DNA of 45,198 bases, from assembly GCA_016219905.1 (NCBI GenBank), contig JACRKA010000138.1:1-45198 (forward strand), read 5' to 3'. Below the pieces are notes generated by a model that ran no database searches, was not told the origin of the DNA, and saw only the letters and a program-made list of their open reading frames with translations. The stretch's first letter is position 1. Each line of letters opens with the position of its first letter. The translations under genes and the position numbers were made by a program. Shown in pieces: positions 18,453 through 26,639 of this stretch. This DNA is from Verrucomicrobiota bacterium (GTDB taxonomy: Bacteria > Verrucomicrobiota > Verrucomicrobiia > CAIQCK01).

Positions 18453-19415
18453 ATGGGGAAGACGTATTTCGGCGCTGTGGCAGCAGCGCTGTTTCTCATG
18501 GCAACCGCGCAAGCCCCGGCGGACACCGTTGATGGAATAGCCGCCATCGTCAACGATCGGATACTGACTTACTCCGACGTGCGCGAATTGGCGACGCCGG
18601 CTATTCAGAACGCCTACCGTCTCTACAGTGGCGAGGAACGCGACAAGAAAATCCAGCAGGCCGGCGTGGACGCGCTCAACACGCTGGTAGAGCGCGCGCT
18701 CATCCTCCACGAGTATCAGGAAAAGGGCTACAAGATCCCAGAGCATGTCTTCGACACCCGGATGCGCGAGATCATCGAGGAACAATATGGCGGCGACAAG
18801 AACGCGCTCATCCGCACGCTGCAGGCGCGCGGCATGACGATTGACCAGTGGAAACAAAAATACGTGAAGGAACCCTTCATCGTGCAGGCGCTCCGGCAGA
18901 AGGAGGTCTCCTCCGAACTGGTCGTCTCGCCCGCGCAGATCGAAATTTATTACAACCATCACCTCGACAAGTTCAAGCTGCCTTACCAGGTGCGGCTGCG
19001 GATGATCGTCATCCGGAAAGCCGGCGCCAGCACCGACGAAGCGGTCGCGCTCGCGAAAGACATCGGGCAGAAGCTCGACGCGGGGGCGGACTTCGCGAAT
19101 CTGGCCAACGTTTACTCTTCGGGCAACCAGCGCGCGGCTGGCGGGGATTGGGGTTGGGTGGACAAGGAGTCGGGACTGCGCAAGGAACTGGCCGATGTCG
19201 CCTTCTCGCTGAAGGCCGGCCAGCACAGCGGGGTCATCGAGACCGACGACGGGTTCTACCTCATCCAGGCGGACGAGGTGAAGCCGGCGCGCACGCGAGC
19301 CATGACAGAGGTCCGCGGCGAGGTCGAGAAAGCGCTGATCCAGGAGCAACGAAACCAGTTGCAGCAGCGTTGGATTGAGCGGCTCAAGAAGAAAGCCTAC
19401 ATCCGATACTTCTGA
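18453..19415 (+). CDS. SurA-like periplasmic peptidyl-prolyl isomerase
   Basis: A 320-residue exported chaperone/isomerase. The ORF track begins at a TTG at 18399. ATG 18453 is preferred because it opens a normal Sec signal (MGKTYFGAVAAALFLMATAQ, cleavage near APA-DT). The SurA N-terminal domain follows (VDGIAAIVNDRILTYSDVRE, LIERALILHEYQ-like stretch). Then comes one parvulin domain (about residues 175-275; RLRMIVIRKAG, GGDWGWVDKESGLRKEL, GVIETDDGFYLIQADE) and a short C-terminal helix. E. coli SurA has two parvulin domains and about 430 residues, so this is the single-domain form. It should help outer-membrane proteins such as the porins encoded nearby fold. The position just upstream of pdxA mirrors the surA-pdxA order of enterobacteria. 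Confidence 0.88.
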   Translation: MGKTYFGAVAAALFLMATAQAPADTVDGIAAIVNDRILTYSDVRELATPAIQNAYRLYSGEERDKKIQQAGVDALNTLVERALILHEYQEKGYKIPEHVFDTRMREIIEEQYGGDKNALIRTLQARGMTIDQWKQKYVKEPFIVQALRQKEVSSELVVSPAQIEIYYNHHLDKFKLPYQVRLRMIVIRKAGASTDEAVALAKDIGQKLDAGADFANLANVYSSGNQRAAGGDWGWVDKESGLRKELADVAFSLKAGQHSGVIETDDGFYLIQADEVKPARTRAMTEVRGEVEKALIQEQRNQLQQRWIERLKKKAYIRYF

Positions 19416-19426
19416 CGGAGGTCACC

Positions 19427-20440
19427 ATGGCTGAAAACCTGATTGGAATCACCCTCGGCGATGTGGCGGGCATCGGCGCGGAAGTCGTTGTCAAAGCGTT
19501 GGCCAGCGGCAAACTGCCGCCCACCAACCAATACGCCGTCATCGGCTCCGGCGCCGTCCTCGAACGCGTCTGCCGCGCCCTCGGTGTGCGGCCCAACTTC
19601 GAGTTGATCGAGGTCGGCAAATTCAACCTCTCCGCCGTCGAGCCGGGCAAACCCGACAAACTCGCCGCCAAGGCGGCCGTGGAATGGCTTACGCATGGCA
19701 TCAAGCTCGCCAAGGCGAAAAAAATCGCCGCGCTCGTCACCGCGCCGCTCAACAAAGCCGGCCTCCACAAGGCCAACATCAAAGTCCCCGGCCAGACAGA
19801 ACTGCTCGGCAAACTCACCCACGCCCGCCGCGTGGCGATGATGCTCATCGGCCAGTTCCAAAAGCCGCCCGCAGTGCCCGGTGGCCTCCCGCAGACCGCG
19901 TGGCTGCGCGTTGCGCTGGTCACCACGCACCTTGCCATCAAGGAAGTGCCGCGGGCCGTCACGAAACAGAAGATTCTCGACGCCATCGAGCTGGTCCACG
20001 AATGGCTGCCGAGATTCGGCATCCAGCGCCGCCGCATCGGCGTCGCCGGCCTCAACCCCCACGCTGGCGATGGTGGCATCTTCGGCAACGAGGAAATCCG
20101 CATCATCGCCCCGGCTGTCGCCGCCGCCGCGAAGAAAGACATCAACGTCCACGGCCCGCGCCCGGCCGACACGCTCTTCCGCGAAGCCTACAACAATGAG
20201 TTCGACGCCGTCGTCGCGATGTATCACGACCAGGGCCTCGCCCCGTTGAAGATGCTCGCCTTCGACACCGGGGTGAATCTCACGCTGGGCCTGCCGTTCA
20301 TCCGCACCTCGCCCGACCACGGCACGGCCTACGACATCGCCGGCCAGAACGTCGCCAGCCCGGCCAGCCTCATCGCGGCCATCCATCTTGCCGTCAACCT
20401 CAGCCGTTCCCCGGAACAGAAATCGCTGGCATCCGCGTAA
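19427..20440 (+). CDS. pdxA: 4-hydroxythreonine-4-phosphate dehydrogenase PdxA
   Basis: A 337-residue enzyme of the DXP-dependent pyridoxal phosphate pathway. It oxidises 4-phosphohydroxy-L-threonine with NAD(P), and the product feeds PdxJ. Family signatures are clear: GITLGDVAGIGAEVVVKAL at the N-terminus, VTAPLNKAGLH, the metal-ligand regions TTHLAIKEVP and MYHDQGLAPLKMLAF, GLNPHAGDGGIFGNEE, and TSPDHGTAYDIAG. The length matches the family. It starts 11 bases after the isomerase stop and is probably cotranscribed with it. The 3' end overlaps the convergent tatD gene by 41 bases. Confidence 0.96.
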   Translation: MAENLIGITLGDVAGIGAEVVVKALASGKLPPTNQYAVIGSGAVLERVCRALGVRPNFELIEVGKFNLSAVEPGKPDKLAAKAAVEWLTHGIKLAKAKKIAALVTAPLNKAGLHKANIKVPGQTELLGKLTHARRVAMMLIGQFQKPPAVPGGLPQTAWLRVALVTTHLAIKEVPRAVTKQKILDAIELVHEWLPRFGIQRRRIGVAGLNPHAGDGGIFGNEEIRIIAPAVAAAAKKDINVHGPRPADTLFREAYNNEFDAVVAMYHDQGLAPLKMLAFDTGVNLTLGLPFIRTSPDHGTAYDIAGQNVASPASLIAAIHLAVNLSRSPEQKSLASA

Positions 20441-21269
20441 GTCCGTCATCATCCGCGGCCGAATCAAACCTCGTCCCGAACAACCGCCGCGCGTTCTCCG
20501 TCGTCTCCTGCGCCACGACCTCCAGTGCCACGCCGCGCGCCGCCGCCAGCGCCCGCGCGCTCTCCACCACCCAGGCCGGCTCGCAGCGCTTCCCACGATG
20601 CGGCTCCGGCGCCATGTAAGGCGAGTCGGTCTCCACCATCACCCGGTCCGGCGGCAACTGCGCCGCCAGCTCCCGCAGCGCGGCGGCACGCTTGAACGTC
20701 AGCATCCCAGTGAACGAGACGTGAAAGCCGAGGTCGAGCACGCGCCGCGCGACCTCCGGCGGCCCGCCGAAGCAATGGAACACCCCGCGCAGCCGGCCGC
20801 GATACGGCGTCAGCAGCTCCAGCAAGTCCTCCGCGCACTCGCGTTCATGGATGACCACCGGTTTGCCGAGCTTCGTCGCCAGTTCCAGTTGCTGGACGAA
20901 CAACTCCCGCTGCCGCGCTTTGCCCGCCGCGTCATCTGCTTCGGTCCCGCCGGCCCGTTTTCCGGGGAGATAGTGGTAATCCATCCCCGCTTCGCCGATG
21001 GCGACGACCTTTGGATGCCGCGCAAACTCCGCGAGCGCCCCCGTCACGTCCGCCGGCGCCTCGGCGGCGTGGTTCGGATGCACGCCCACCGCCGCGTAAA
21101 CCTGGGGAAACCGTTCGGCCAGCTTCAGCGTCGCCTCGCAATCCTCCAGCGTCGTCGCCAACGAGATGACTGCGCCCACGCCCGCGACCGCGGCGCGTTC
21201 CAGCACGGCGTCGAGATCATCGCGAAACCTCGGGTCCGTCAGGTGCGCATGGGTGTCCACCAGCGTCAT
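20400..21269 (-). CDS. tatD: TatD-family metal-dependent hydrolase (deoxyribonuclease)
   Basis: A 289-residue TIM-barrel hydrolase, probably a 3'-5' DNA exonuclease or related phosphoesterase in the cytoplasm. The ATG at 21269 begins directly with the metal-binding strand (MTLVDTHAHL); the ORF track's 21332 start adds an Arg-rich shadow. All usual metal ligands are present: DTHAHL, the Glu of VVAIGEAGMDYHY, the His residues of KPVVIHERE and GVFHCFGG, and the Asp of VETDSPYMAPEPHRG. It is convergent with pdxA and overlaps its 3' end by 41 bases, so the two messages share complementary tails. Confidence 0.93.
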   Translation of the reverse strand: MTLVDTHAHLTDPRFRDDLDAVLERAAVAGVGAVISLATTLEDCEATLKLAERFPQVYAAVGVHPNHAAEAPADVTGALAEFARHPKVVAIGEAGMDYHYLPGKRAGGTEADDAAGKARQRELFVQQLELATKLGKPVVIHERECAEDLLELLTPYRGRLRGVFHCFGGPPEVARRVLDLGFHVSFTGMLTFKRAAALRELAAQLPPDRVMVETDSPYMAPEPHRGKRCEPAWVVESARALAAARGVALEVVAQETTENARRLFGTRFDSAADDDGLTRMPAISVPGNG

Positions 21270-21320
21270 GGCCGGCAGCCTATCACGGGGCCGGCGCGCG
21301 GGGCGACCCCGAAGCAGTTG

Positions 21321-21348
21321 TTGCAACCTCACTCGGATTCAATAAGAT
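21321..21348 (+). promoter_or_regulatory. Sigma-70-like promoter candidate
   Basis: TTGCAA, 16-base spacer, TAAGAT, ending 28 bases before ATG 21377 of the secreted Tyr/Pro-rich protein. It shares the TTGCAA -35 and 16-base spacer with the candidate at 23216-23243. Confidence 0.4.
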
Positions 21349-21376
21349 TAGCCCGTGGCACGTCAGAAAGGACGCC

Positions 21377-21898
21377 ATGAACATCCTGAAGAACATAGCA
21401 ATCATCGGTGTAGTGCTGGCGGCCGCGATGACCGCCCCGGCCGCGACCGTCACCGGCGAAGACGTGATCAAGATGAAACGCGCCGGCGTCAGCGACGAGG
21501 TCATCATCCAGACCATCGAGTCCAGCAACTCGAACTTCTACCTCAGCGCGCAGGACGTGGAGGCGCTCAAGCGCGAGGGCGTCACCGAGCGCGTCATTGG
21601 CGTCATGCAGCAGAAGCGTGACGTGCCGGCCAAGCCGAAGGCCGAGGGCGCCACGACCTACGAGAAGGCCGCGACCACGCCGGCCCCGCCGAAGCAGGAA
21701 ACCGTGGTCCGCGCTGAGCAGGTTGTGCGCGCCTACCCGGTCTATCCGCAACCGGCCCCCGCCTATTATTATCCGCCGCCGCCGCCGACCTATTACTACC
21801 GCCCGGCCTACTATTACGATCCGTGGTATCCGCCGGTCAGCTTCAGTTTCGGTTACTACGGCGGACACCATCATCACTACCGTAGTCACTGCTGGTGA
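21377..21898 (+). CDS. Secreted Tyr/Pro/His-rich protein of unknown function
   Basis: A 173-residue protein. AGAAAGGACGCC precedes ATG 21377. It has a Sec signal (MNILKNIAIIGVVLAAAMTA, cleavage near PAA-TV), then a compact helical region with two similar halves (DVIKMKRAGVSDEVIIQTIE and DVEALKREGVTERVIGVMQ). The latter recalls small repeat domains common in secreted proteins of this kind of bacteria. A Lys/Ala/Pro linker follows, then a low-complexity tail of YYYPPPPP-type runs ending in HHHHYRSHCW. The tail could bind surfaces or metals (His cluster, terminal Cys). I cannot name a function. The 3' end overlaps the convergent M14 peptidase gene by 13 bases. Confidence 0.72.
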   Translation: MNILKNIAIIGVVLAAAMTAPAATVTGEDVIKMKRAGVSDEVIIQTIESSNSNFYLSAQDVEALKREGVTERVIGVMQQKRDVPAKPKAEGATTYEKAATTPAPPKQETVVRAEQVVRAYPVYPQPAPAYYYPPPPPTYYYRPAYYYDPWYPPVSFSFGYYGGHHHHYRSHCW

Positions 21899-23160
21899 CT
21901 CGGCGGTAATGGCGGCGGACTCTCCAAGAACTCCGCCAATGCCCGCGCCATGTCGCGGCCGAGGGCGCGCGCGCTTCCCGCGTTGACCTCATCGCCCAGC
22001 GCGTCGGCGTAGGCGATCTCGATGGTGCTCACGAAACGCGCGTCTGGAAACGTCTCGCGCTCCCAGCCGGTGCAGCTCCGGCCCTGCTTGTAATTGGCCG
22101 GTGTGTTCCATGCCGTCCCGAAGGCCAGGCAATCCCGCGCGCGAAAACGGATCGGGCCTCGTTGCACGCGCTCCAGCACGGCGGCGAAGGCTTCTTGCTT
22201 CTTCCAGAAGTCCGGCTGCGGCGCGCCGACGAGATAGACGCGGTCGTTCCACTCGCCGCGGATGGTCGGGCAATGCAAGTCGAGCGCGGCCACGACGCGG
22301 TCTTTGAGTGACGCGCCGAGTTTCATCAGCGCGGCGACTTCGGGGTAGAGCGGCTTGCCGTTGTAGTCACGGTTATGGTCGTGCGGGGCGCGGTTTTTCC
22401 CTTGGTCGCCGTCCTCGACGCCATCCTTGTCCATGAACGGCACGGCGATGATCTCCCAGTTCGCGCGCCAGCGCCGGCCCGTGTCGTCGTCGGCCAGCGC
22501 GGCGTCGAGCCATCCTTCGAGCGCGTAGGTGGCCATCGCCTCGCAGCAGTGATGACGCGAGGTGATCAGGACGACGCCCTTGGACTTTGCGGGGGCGAGG
22601 CAGCCGGCGCGGAGCAGTTCGACGGGGCGGCCTTTGCGGCTGCGGCAGAGTTCCTTGACGCGGAGCGCGGGGTTGGCCTTGTGCTTGGCGAGCCAGGCGC
22701 GGAGGTGGCTTTCGAGGCAGGGCGGGCAGAAGGCGTAGCGGACCTCGGCCGCGCCGGCAGGCACACGCGCTTCGAACGACCAAGCCGGTTTGTCGTCGCG
22801 CTTCGAGGACTTCACGGCGGCCGCGCCGAGCCAGTGCCATGTGACGCCGCCGTCCGCGCTCATGGCGGGGCCGCGGACACTGATGGGGTTCTTCCGGGTG
22901 AAGACGATGGTGACGGGCTTCTCTGCCGGGGCGCGGAGGCGGAGGTTCCAGTAGAACCACCATTGGCCGGCCTGTGTGTCGCGTTGATCGGGCGCGACGA
23001 AGACGGTGTCGCCCTCGACTTGTTGGACGAGGATGTTGCCGCCGGGAAAACCGGCGTCCACGCGGACGGCGTCGTTCGCCTCGGCGGTGACGAGCGCGGG
23101 GCAGAGCACGAAGACCATCGCGGCGAGGGTGGCGCGCACGGCTTGCATAGGGCGGAGCAT
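21886..23160 (-). CDS. Secreted M14-family metallocarboxypeptidase with N-terminal beta-sandwich
   Basis: A 424-residue frame from ATG 23160 (a second ATG lies at 23148). Both give a Sec signal around ATLAAMVFVLCPALVTA, and the longer ORF-track start is not needed. The first part (DAGFPGGN, QWWFYWNLRLRAP, VTIVFTRKNPISVRG) is the beta-sandwich found ahead of the catalytic domain in cytosolic-carboxypeptidase-like (CCP) M14 enzymes. The catalytic part has the zinc motif H-C-C-E in SRHHCCEAMATY, the substrate Arg/Asn region HNRDYNGKPLYPE, the third zinc His in ALDLHCPTIRGEW and a candidate catalytic Glu in STIEIAYAD. It should trim C-terminal residues from peptides in the periplasm or outside. 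The substrate is unknown, although CCPs remove acidic side-chain or tail residues in eukaryotes. The gene is divergent from the radical SAM pair. Confidence 0.85.
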   Translation of the reverse strand: MLRPMQAVRATLAAMVFVLCPALVTAEANDAVRVDAGFPGGNILVQQVEGDTVFVAPDQRDTQAGQWWFYWNLRLRAPAEKPVTIVFTRKNPISVRGPAMSADGGVTWHWLGAAAVKSSKRDDKPAWSFEARVPAGAAEVRYAFCPPCLESHLRAWLAKHKANPALRVKELCRSRKGRPVELLRAGCLAPAKSKGVVLITSRHHCCEAMATYALEGWLDAALADDDTGRRWRANWEIIAVPFMDKDGVEDGDQGKNRAPHDHNRDYNGKPLYPEVAALMKLGASLKDRVVAALDLHCPTIRGEWNDRVYLVGAPQPDFWKKQEAFAAVLERVQRGPIRFRARDCLAFGTAWNTPANYKQGRSCTGWERETFPDARFVSTIEIAYADALGDEVNAGSARALGRDMARALAEFLESPPPLPPSHQQ

Positions 23161-23215
23161 GGCTGGAACGGACTGCCGGAGTAAAGACCGTTCACCAAAT
23201 GCGCGGATTTTCCCG

Positions 23216-23243
23216 TTGCAAGGCACCGGTTGGGGGCTAGAGT
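23216..23243 (+). promoter_or_regulatory. Sigma-70-like promoter candidate for the radical SAM pair
   Basis: TTGCAA, 16-base spacer, TAGAGT, ending 21 bases before ATG 23265. It lies in the 104-base divergent gap with the M14 gene and shares -35 sequence and spacer with the candidate at 21321. Confidence 0.4.
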
Positions 23244-23264
23244 GCACCCGCCCTAAGAGACGCC

Positions 23265-24899
23265 ATGCGCGCATTGCTGATCAGCCCAAGGAATGAGAAC
23301 TCGTTCTGGACTTTTCCGGAGCAGTGTTTGTTTGCGGGGCGCAAGACGGTGTGCCCGCCGATGGGGCTGATCACGGTTGCGGCGCTGTTGCCGCCGGACT
23401 GGGAGTTGCGCGTGGCGGACCTGCACGCGCGGAGCTTGACGGAGGGGGATTGGGAATGGGCCGAGATCGTGATGATCACCGGCATGATGGTCCATCGCAG
23501 CAGTTTCAAGGAGACGGTGGCGGAGGCGAAGCGGCGGGGCAAGATCGTGGTGGCCGGAGGGCCGTATCCGACGAGCATGTCCGAGGACGCGCTGGCGGCG
23601 GGCTGCGATTTCCTGGTGCGCGGCGAGGCGGAGAACACGCTGCCCGCGCTGCTGGAAGCCCTGAAGGAAGGGAAGACCCGCGGCGTTTTCGAGCACCCGG
23701 AGAAGCCGGATGTGTCCACGTCGCCGATTCCGCGGTTCGATCTGCTCCGGTTCGACGATTACATGGTCATGGCCGTCCAGACTTCGCGCGGCTGCCCGTT
23801 CGACTGCGAGTTCTGTGACGTGGTGAACCTCTACGGCCGCAAACCGAGGCTCAAGACGCCGGAGCAGGTGATCGCGGAGCTGGAGACGCTCGTGCGGCTG
23901 GGGTTCAAGGGCGACATTATCGTCAGCGACGACAATTTCATCGGGCACAAGGCGCACGCGCGCGCGCTGCTGGCCCGGTTGACGCCGTGGAACAAGGCGC
24001 ATGGCGAGCCGTTCGGCTATTGGACGCAGGCGTCGGTCAATCTCGGCCAGGACCTGGAGATGATTGACCTGATGACGGCCGCCAACTTCAGCCACGTGCT
24101 GGTGGGCATCGAGTCGCCGGACGTGGACGTGCTCGCCGGGGCGCGGAAGTTCCACAACATCAAGAACCCGCTCGTCGAGTCGGTGAACAACATCACGCGC
24201 AACGGCCTGTCCGTCCTCGGGAGTTTCATCCTGGGGCTGGACGGCGAGAAGCCGGGCGCGGGCGAACGCATCTGCTCGTTCATCGAGCTGACCGACCTGC
24301 CGGTGGCGACGATCAACTCGTTGCAGGCCGCGCCCAACACCAGTCTCTGGAATCGCTTGATCAGCGAACAAAGGCTTGTCGCCGACGAGGCGATGACCGG
24401 CGAAGGGACTTTCGCGCGCCGGTTGAACTTCATTCCCACGCGGCCGGAGTCCCAGATCCTGGGCGAGCACGGGGCGGCTTGGGATCATCTCTACGAACCG
24501 TCCCGGTTCCTCGAACGGAACTACCGCTATCACGTGGCCATGCGGCCCACGCGGGCGGCCATGGCCAGGAGCCGGGGCGAGCCGCCGCCGAAGAGGAAGG
24601 TTTCGCACAAGCTGTCATCGCGCCAGAAGCTCCGCGCTTTGCGGGCCTTTGCCCGGCTGTGCTGGCGGCAGGGGGTCCGGTCGTCGTGCCGGTTGAAGTT
24701 CTGGAGATGCCTGTTTGGAATCCTGAAACGAAACCCAAGCCGTTTCCGGAAGTATGTCGTGGCGTGTGTCATGGGCGAAGACATGTTCCGCATCCGGGCG
24801 GCCCTGCATCAAAGCATGAACGCGATAGCCGGGAATCACGCCGGTCACGCGCGGCCGGCGGCGGCGCCCGCCACCAGCCTCGCCGGGGAACAATCGTGA
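23265..24899 (+). CDS. B12-binding radical SAM protein, HpnP-like, copy 1
   Basis: A 544-residue enzyme. It has an N-terminal cobalamin-binding-type Rossmann region (LLISPRN...FWTF, CPPMGLITVAALLPPDWELR, VVAGGPYPTSM), a radical SAM barrel with C-P-F-D-C-E-F-C (Cys177, 181, 184), GIESPDVDVLAG, and a C-terminal DUF4070-like domain (YEPSRFLERNYRYH). The canonical DxHxxG cobalamin motif is not seen; the equivalent is DLHARSL, as is usual in HpnP-like proteins. Family knowledge: relatives include the hopanoid C-2 methylase and many uncharacterised enzymes, so a C-methylation or rearrangement of a lipid or natural product is possible. The substrate is not inferable. It is translationally coupled to copy 2 by a GTGA overlap. 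Confidence 0.88.
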   Translation: MRALLISPRNENSFWTFPEQCLFAGRKTVCPPMGLITVAALLPPDWELRVADLHARSLTEGDWEWAEIVMITGMMVHRSSFKETVAEAKRRGKIVVAGGPYPTSMSEDALAAGCDFLVRGEAENTLPALLEALKEGKTRGVFEHPEKPDVSTSPIPRFDLLRFDDYMVMAVQTSRGCPFDCEFCDVVNLYGRKPRLKTPEQVIAELETLVRLGFKGDIIVSDDNFIGHKAHARALLARLTPWNKAHGEPFGYWTQASVNLGQDLEMIDLMTAANFSHVLVGIESPDVDVLAGARKFHNIKNPLVESVNNITRNGLSVLGSFILGLDGEKPGAGERICSFIELTDLPVATINSLQAAPNTSLWNRLISEQRLVADEAMTGEGTFARRLNFIPTRPESQILGEHGAAWDHLYEPSRFLERNYRYHVAMRPTRAAMARSRGEPPPKRKVSHKLSSRQKLRALRAFARLCWRQGVRSSCRLKFWRCLFGILKRNPSRFRKYVVACVMGEDMFRIRAALHQSMNAIAGNHAGHARPAAAPATSLAGEQS

Positions 24900-26551
24900 A
24901 AGCACTGCTGATCAGCCCGAGGAATCAATACTCGTTCTGGACTTTTGCCGAGTCGTGCCGGCTGGTCGGGCGAAAGGTCCTCTGCCCGCCTGCCGGCCTG
25001 TTGACGGTCGCCGCGATGCTGCCGCCGGACTGGCAACTGCGCGTGGTGGATCTCGAAACGAGAGAGTTGACCGAGGCGGACTGGAACTGGGCCGACATGG
25101 TGATGATCACCGGGATGGTGGTCCATCGGAAAAGTTTCAAGGAAACGGTCGCGGAGGCAAAACGACGGGGCAAGACCGTGGTGGCCGGGGGGCCGTATCC
25201 CACGAGCATGTCCGAGGAGGTGCTGGCGGCGGGCTGCGATTTCCTGGTGCGCGGCGAGGCGGAGAACACGCTGCCCGCGCTGTTGGAAGCCCTGAAGGAA
25301 GGCAAAACCCGCGGCGTGTTCGAGCATCCGGAGAAGCCGGACGTGACCACTTCGCCGATGCCGCGGTTCGATCTGCTGCGCCTCGAGGATTACGTCGTCA
25401 TGACGGTGCAGACGTCGCGGGGCTGTCCCTTCGACTGTGAGTTCTGCGACGTGGTCAATCTGTATGGGCGGAAGCCGCGGTTCAAGACGCCGGAGCAGGT
25501 GATCGCGGAATTGGAGTCGCTTTACCGGCTCGGACACCGGGGCGAGGTGTTCATCAGCGATGACAATTTCATCGGCAACAAAGCGCACGCCCGCGCGCTG
25601 CTGGCGAAGCTCACGCCGTGGAACCAGGCCCGCGGCGAGCCGTTTGCCTACGGGACGCAGGCGTCGGTCAATCTCGGACAGGATCCGGAGATGATTGACC
25701 TGATGACGGAGGCCAACTTCGGCTATGTGTTTGTGGGAATCGAATCCCCGGACGAAGACGTGCTCGCCGCGGCGCACAAGTTCCACAACATCAGGAACCC
25801 CCTCGTGGAATCCCTGGGCAACATCACCCGCAACGGCCTGTCGGTGATGGGCAGTTTCATCCTCGGCATGGATGCCGAGAAGCCGGGCGCGGGCGAGCGG
25901 ATTTGTTCTTTTGTAGAACTGACGGGGCTTCCGCTGGTGATGGTCAACACCCTGCAAGTCCCGCCGGACACCACCTTGTGGAAACGGCTGGCCCGGGAGA
26001 ACAGGCGCGTCGTGGACCATACGAGCGGCGAGACAACCGTCGTGCCCCAGTTGAACTACGTTCCCTTGAGGCCTGAGGCCGACATCCTGAGCGATCACCG
26101 GCTGGCGTGGGATTACCTCTACGAGCCGTCCCGGTTTCTGGCGCGAAACTACCGCTATCATCTCACCATCCGGCCGACGCGGGCGGCCTCGGCGAAAGCG
26201 GAGGGCAGACCTTCGTCCCGCCACACGGCGGGGAACCGTGGGTCGTTGGACCTGCACTGGAGGAGCCTCGTCGCTTTTCTTCGGTTGTGCTGGCGTCAGG
26301 GCATCCGGTCTCCGTGCCGGGTCCAGTATTGGAGGAACTTCTTCGGGATGCTGAAGCGGAACCCAAGCCGCCTCAGGAAGTATCTGACCGTGTGCGTCCA
26401 GGCCGAGGACATGTTCCGCATCCGGGCGACCATGCGCCAACGCATGGGCGCGGCGTCGGAGAAACACGACAGCCACGCGCGGGCGGCCGCGGCTTCCGTG
26501 CAAGAGGCCGGCTCGCCGCAGGCGAAACCCGTTGCGCAGGCCGCGCCGTAG
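24896..26551 (+). CDS. B12-binding radical SAM protein, HpnP-like, copy 2
   Basis: A 551-residue tandem paralog of the preceding gene, with the same architecture and the radical SAM cysteines at the same positions (177, 181, 184; CPFDCEFCD). The GTG at 24896 overlaps the previous stop (GTGA), replacing the ORF-track start at 24479, which runs across copy 1. The N-terminal and central thirds are very similar to copy 1, including a 61-base identical stretch (25222-25282 = 23591-23651), while the C-terminal third differs more. Two adjacent, coupled copies suggest either sequential methylations or a heteromeric enzyme. A broken third copy begins immediately after the stop. Confidence 0.88.
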   Translation: MKALLISPRNQYSFWTFAESCRLVGRKVLCPPAGLLTVAAMLPPDWQLRVVDLETRELTEADWNWADMVMITGMVVHRKSFKETVAEAKRRGKTVVAGGPYPTSMSEEVLAAGCDFLVRGEAENTLPALLEALKEGKTRGVFEHPEKPDVTTSPMPRFDLLRLEDYVVMTVQTSRGCPFDCEFCDVVNLYGRKPRFKTPEQVIAELESLYRLGHRGEVFISDDNFIGNKAHARALLAKLTPWNQARGEPFAYGTQASVNLGQDPEMIDLMTEANFGYVFVGIESPDEDVLAAAHKFHNIRNPLVESLGNITRNGLSVMGSFILGMDAEKPGAGERICSFVELTGLPLVMVNTLQVPPDTTLWKRLARENRRVVDHTSGETTVVPQLNYVPLRPEADILSDHRLAWDYLYEPSRFLARNYRYHLTIRPTRAASAKAEGRPSSRHTAGNRGSLDLHWRSLVAFLRLCWRQGIRSPCRVQYWRNFFGMLKRNPSRLRKYLTVCVQAEDMFRIRATMRQRMGAASEKHDSHARAAAASVQEAGSPQAKPVAQAAP

Positions 26552-26558
26552 AAGAGAC

Positions 26559-26635
26559 CTGAAGGCGCTGCTGGTCAGTCCGAAGCGGGAGCGGGCGTTT
26601 TGGAGTCTTGAAGAGACGTGCCGGCGAAGTTACTC
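26559..26635 (+). pseudogene. Truncated start of a third HpnP-like radical SAM gene
   Basis: Seven bases after the copy 2 stop, the sequence codes for LKALLVSPKRERAFWSLEETC, which aligns with the first residues of copies 1 and 2 (MKALLISPRNQYSFWTFAES). The start codon position holds CTG. Similarity stops after about 25 residues, just before the end of the convergent beta-barrel gene (26640). The rest of this copy is missing, so it is a remnant of a third tandem duplicate cut off by deletion or rearrangement. The long plus-strand ORF from 26532 is otherwise only the complement of the barrel gene. Confidence 0.7.
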
Positions 26636-26639
26636 CGAA

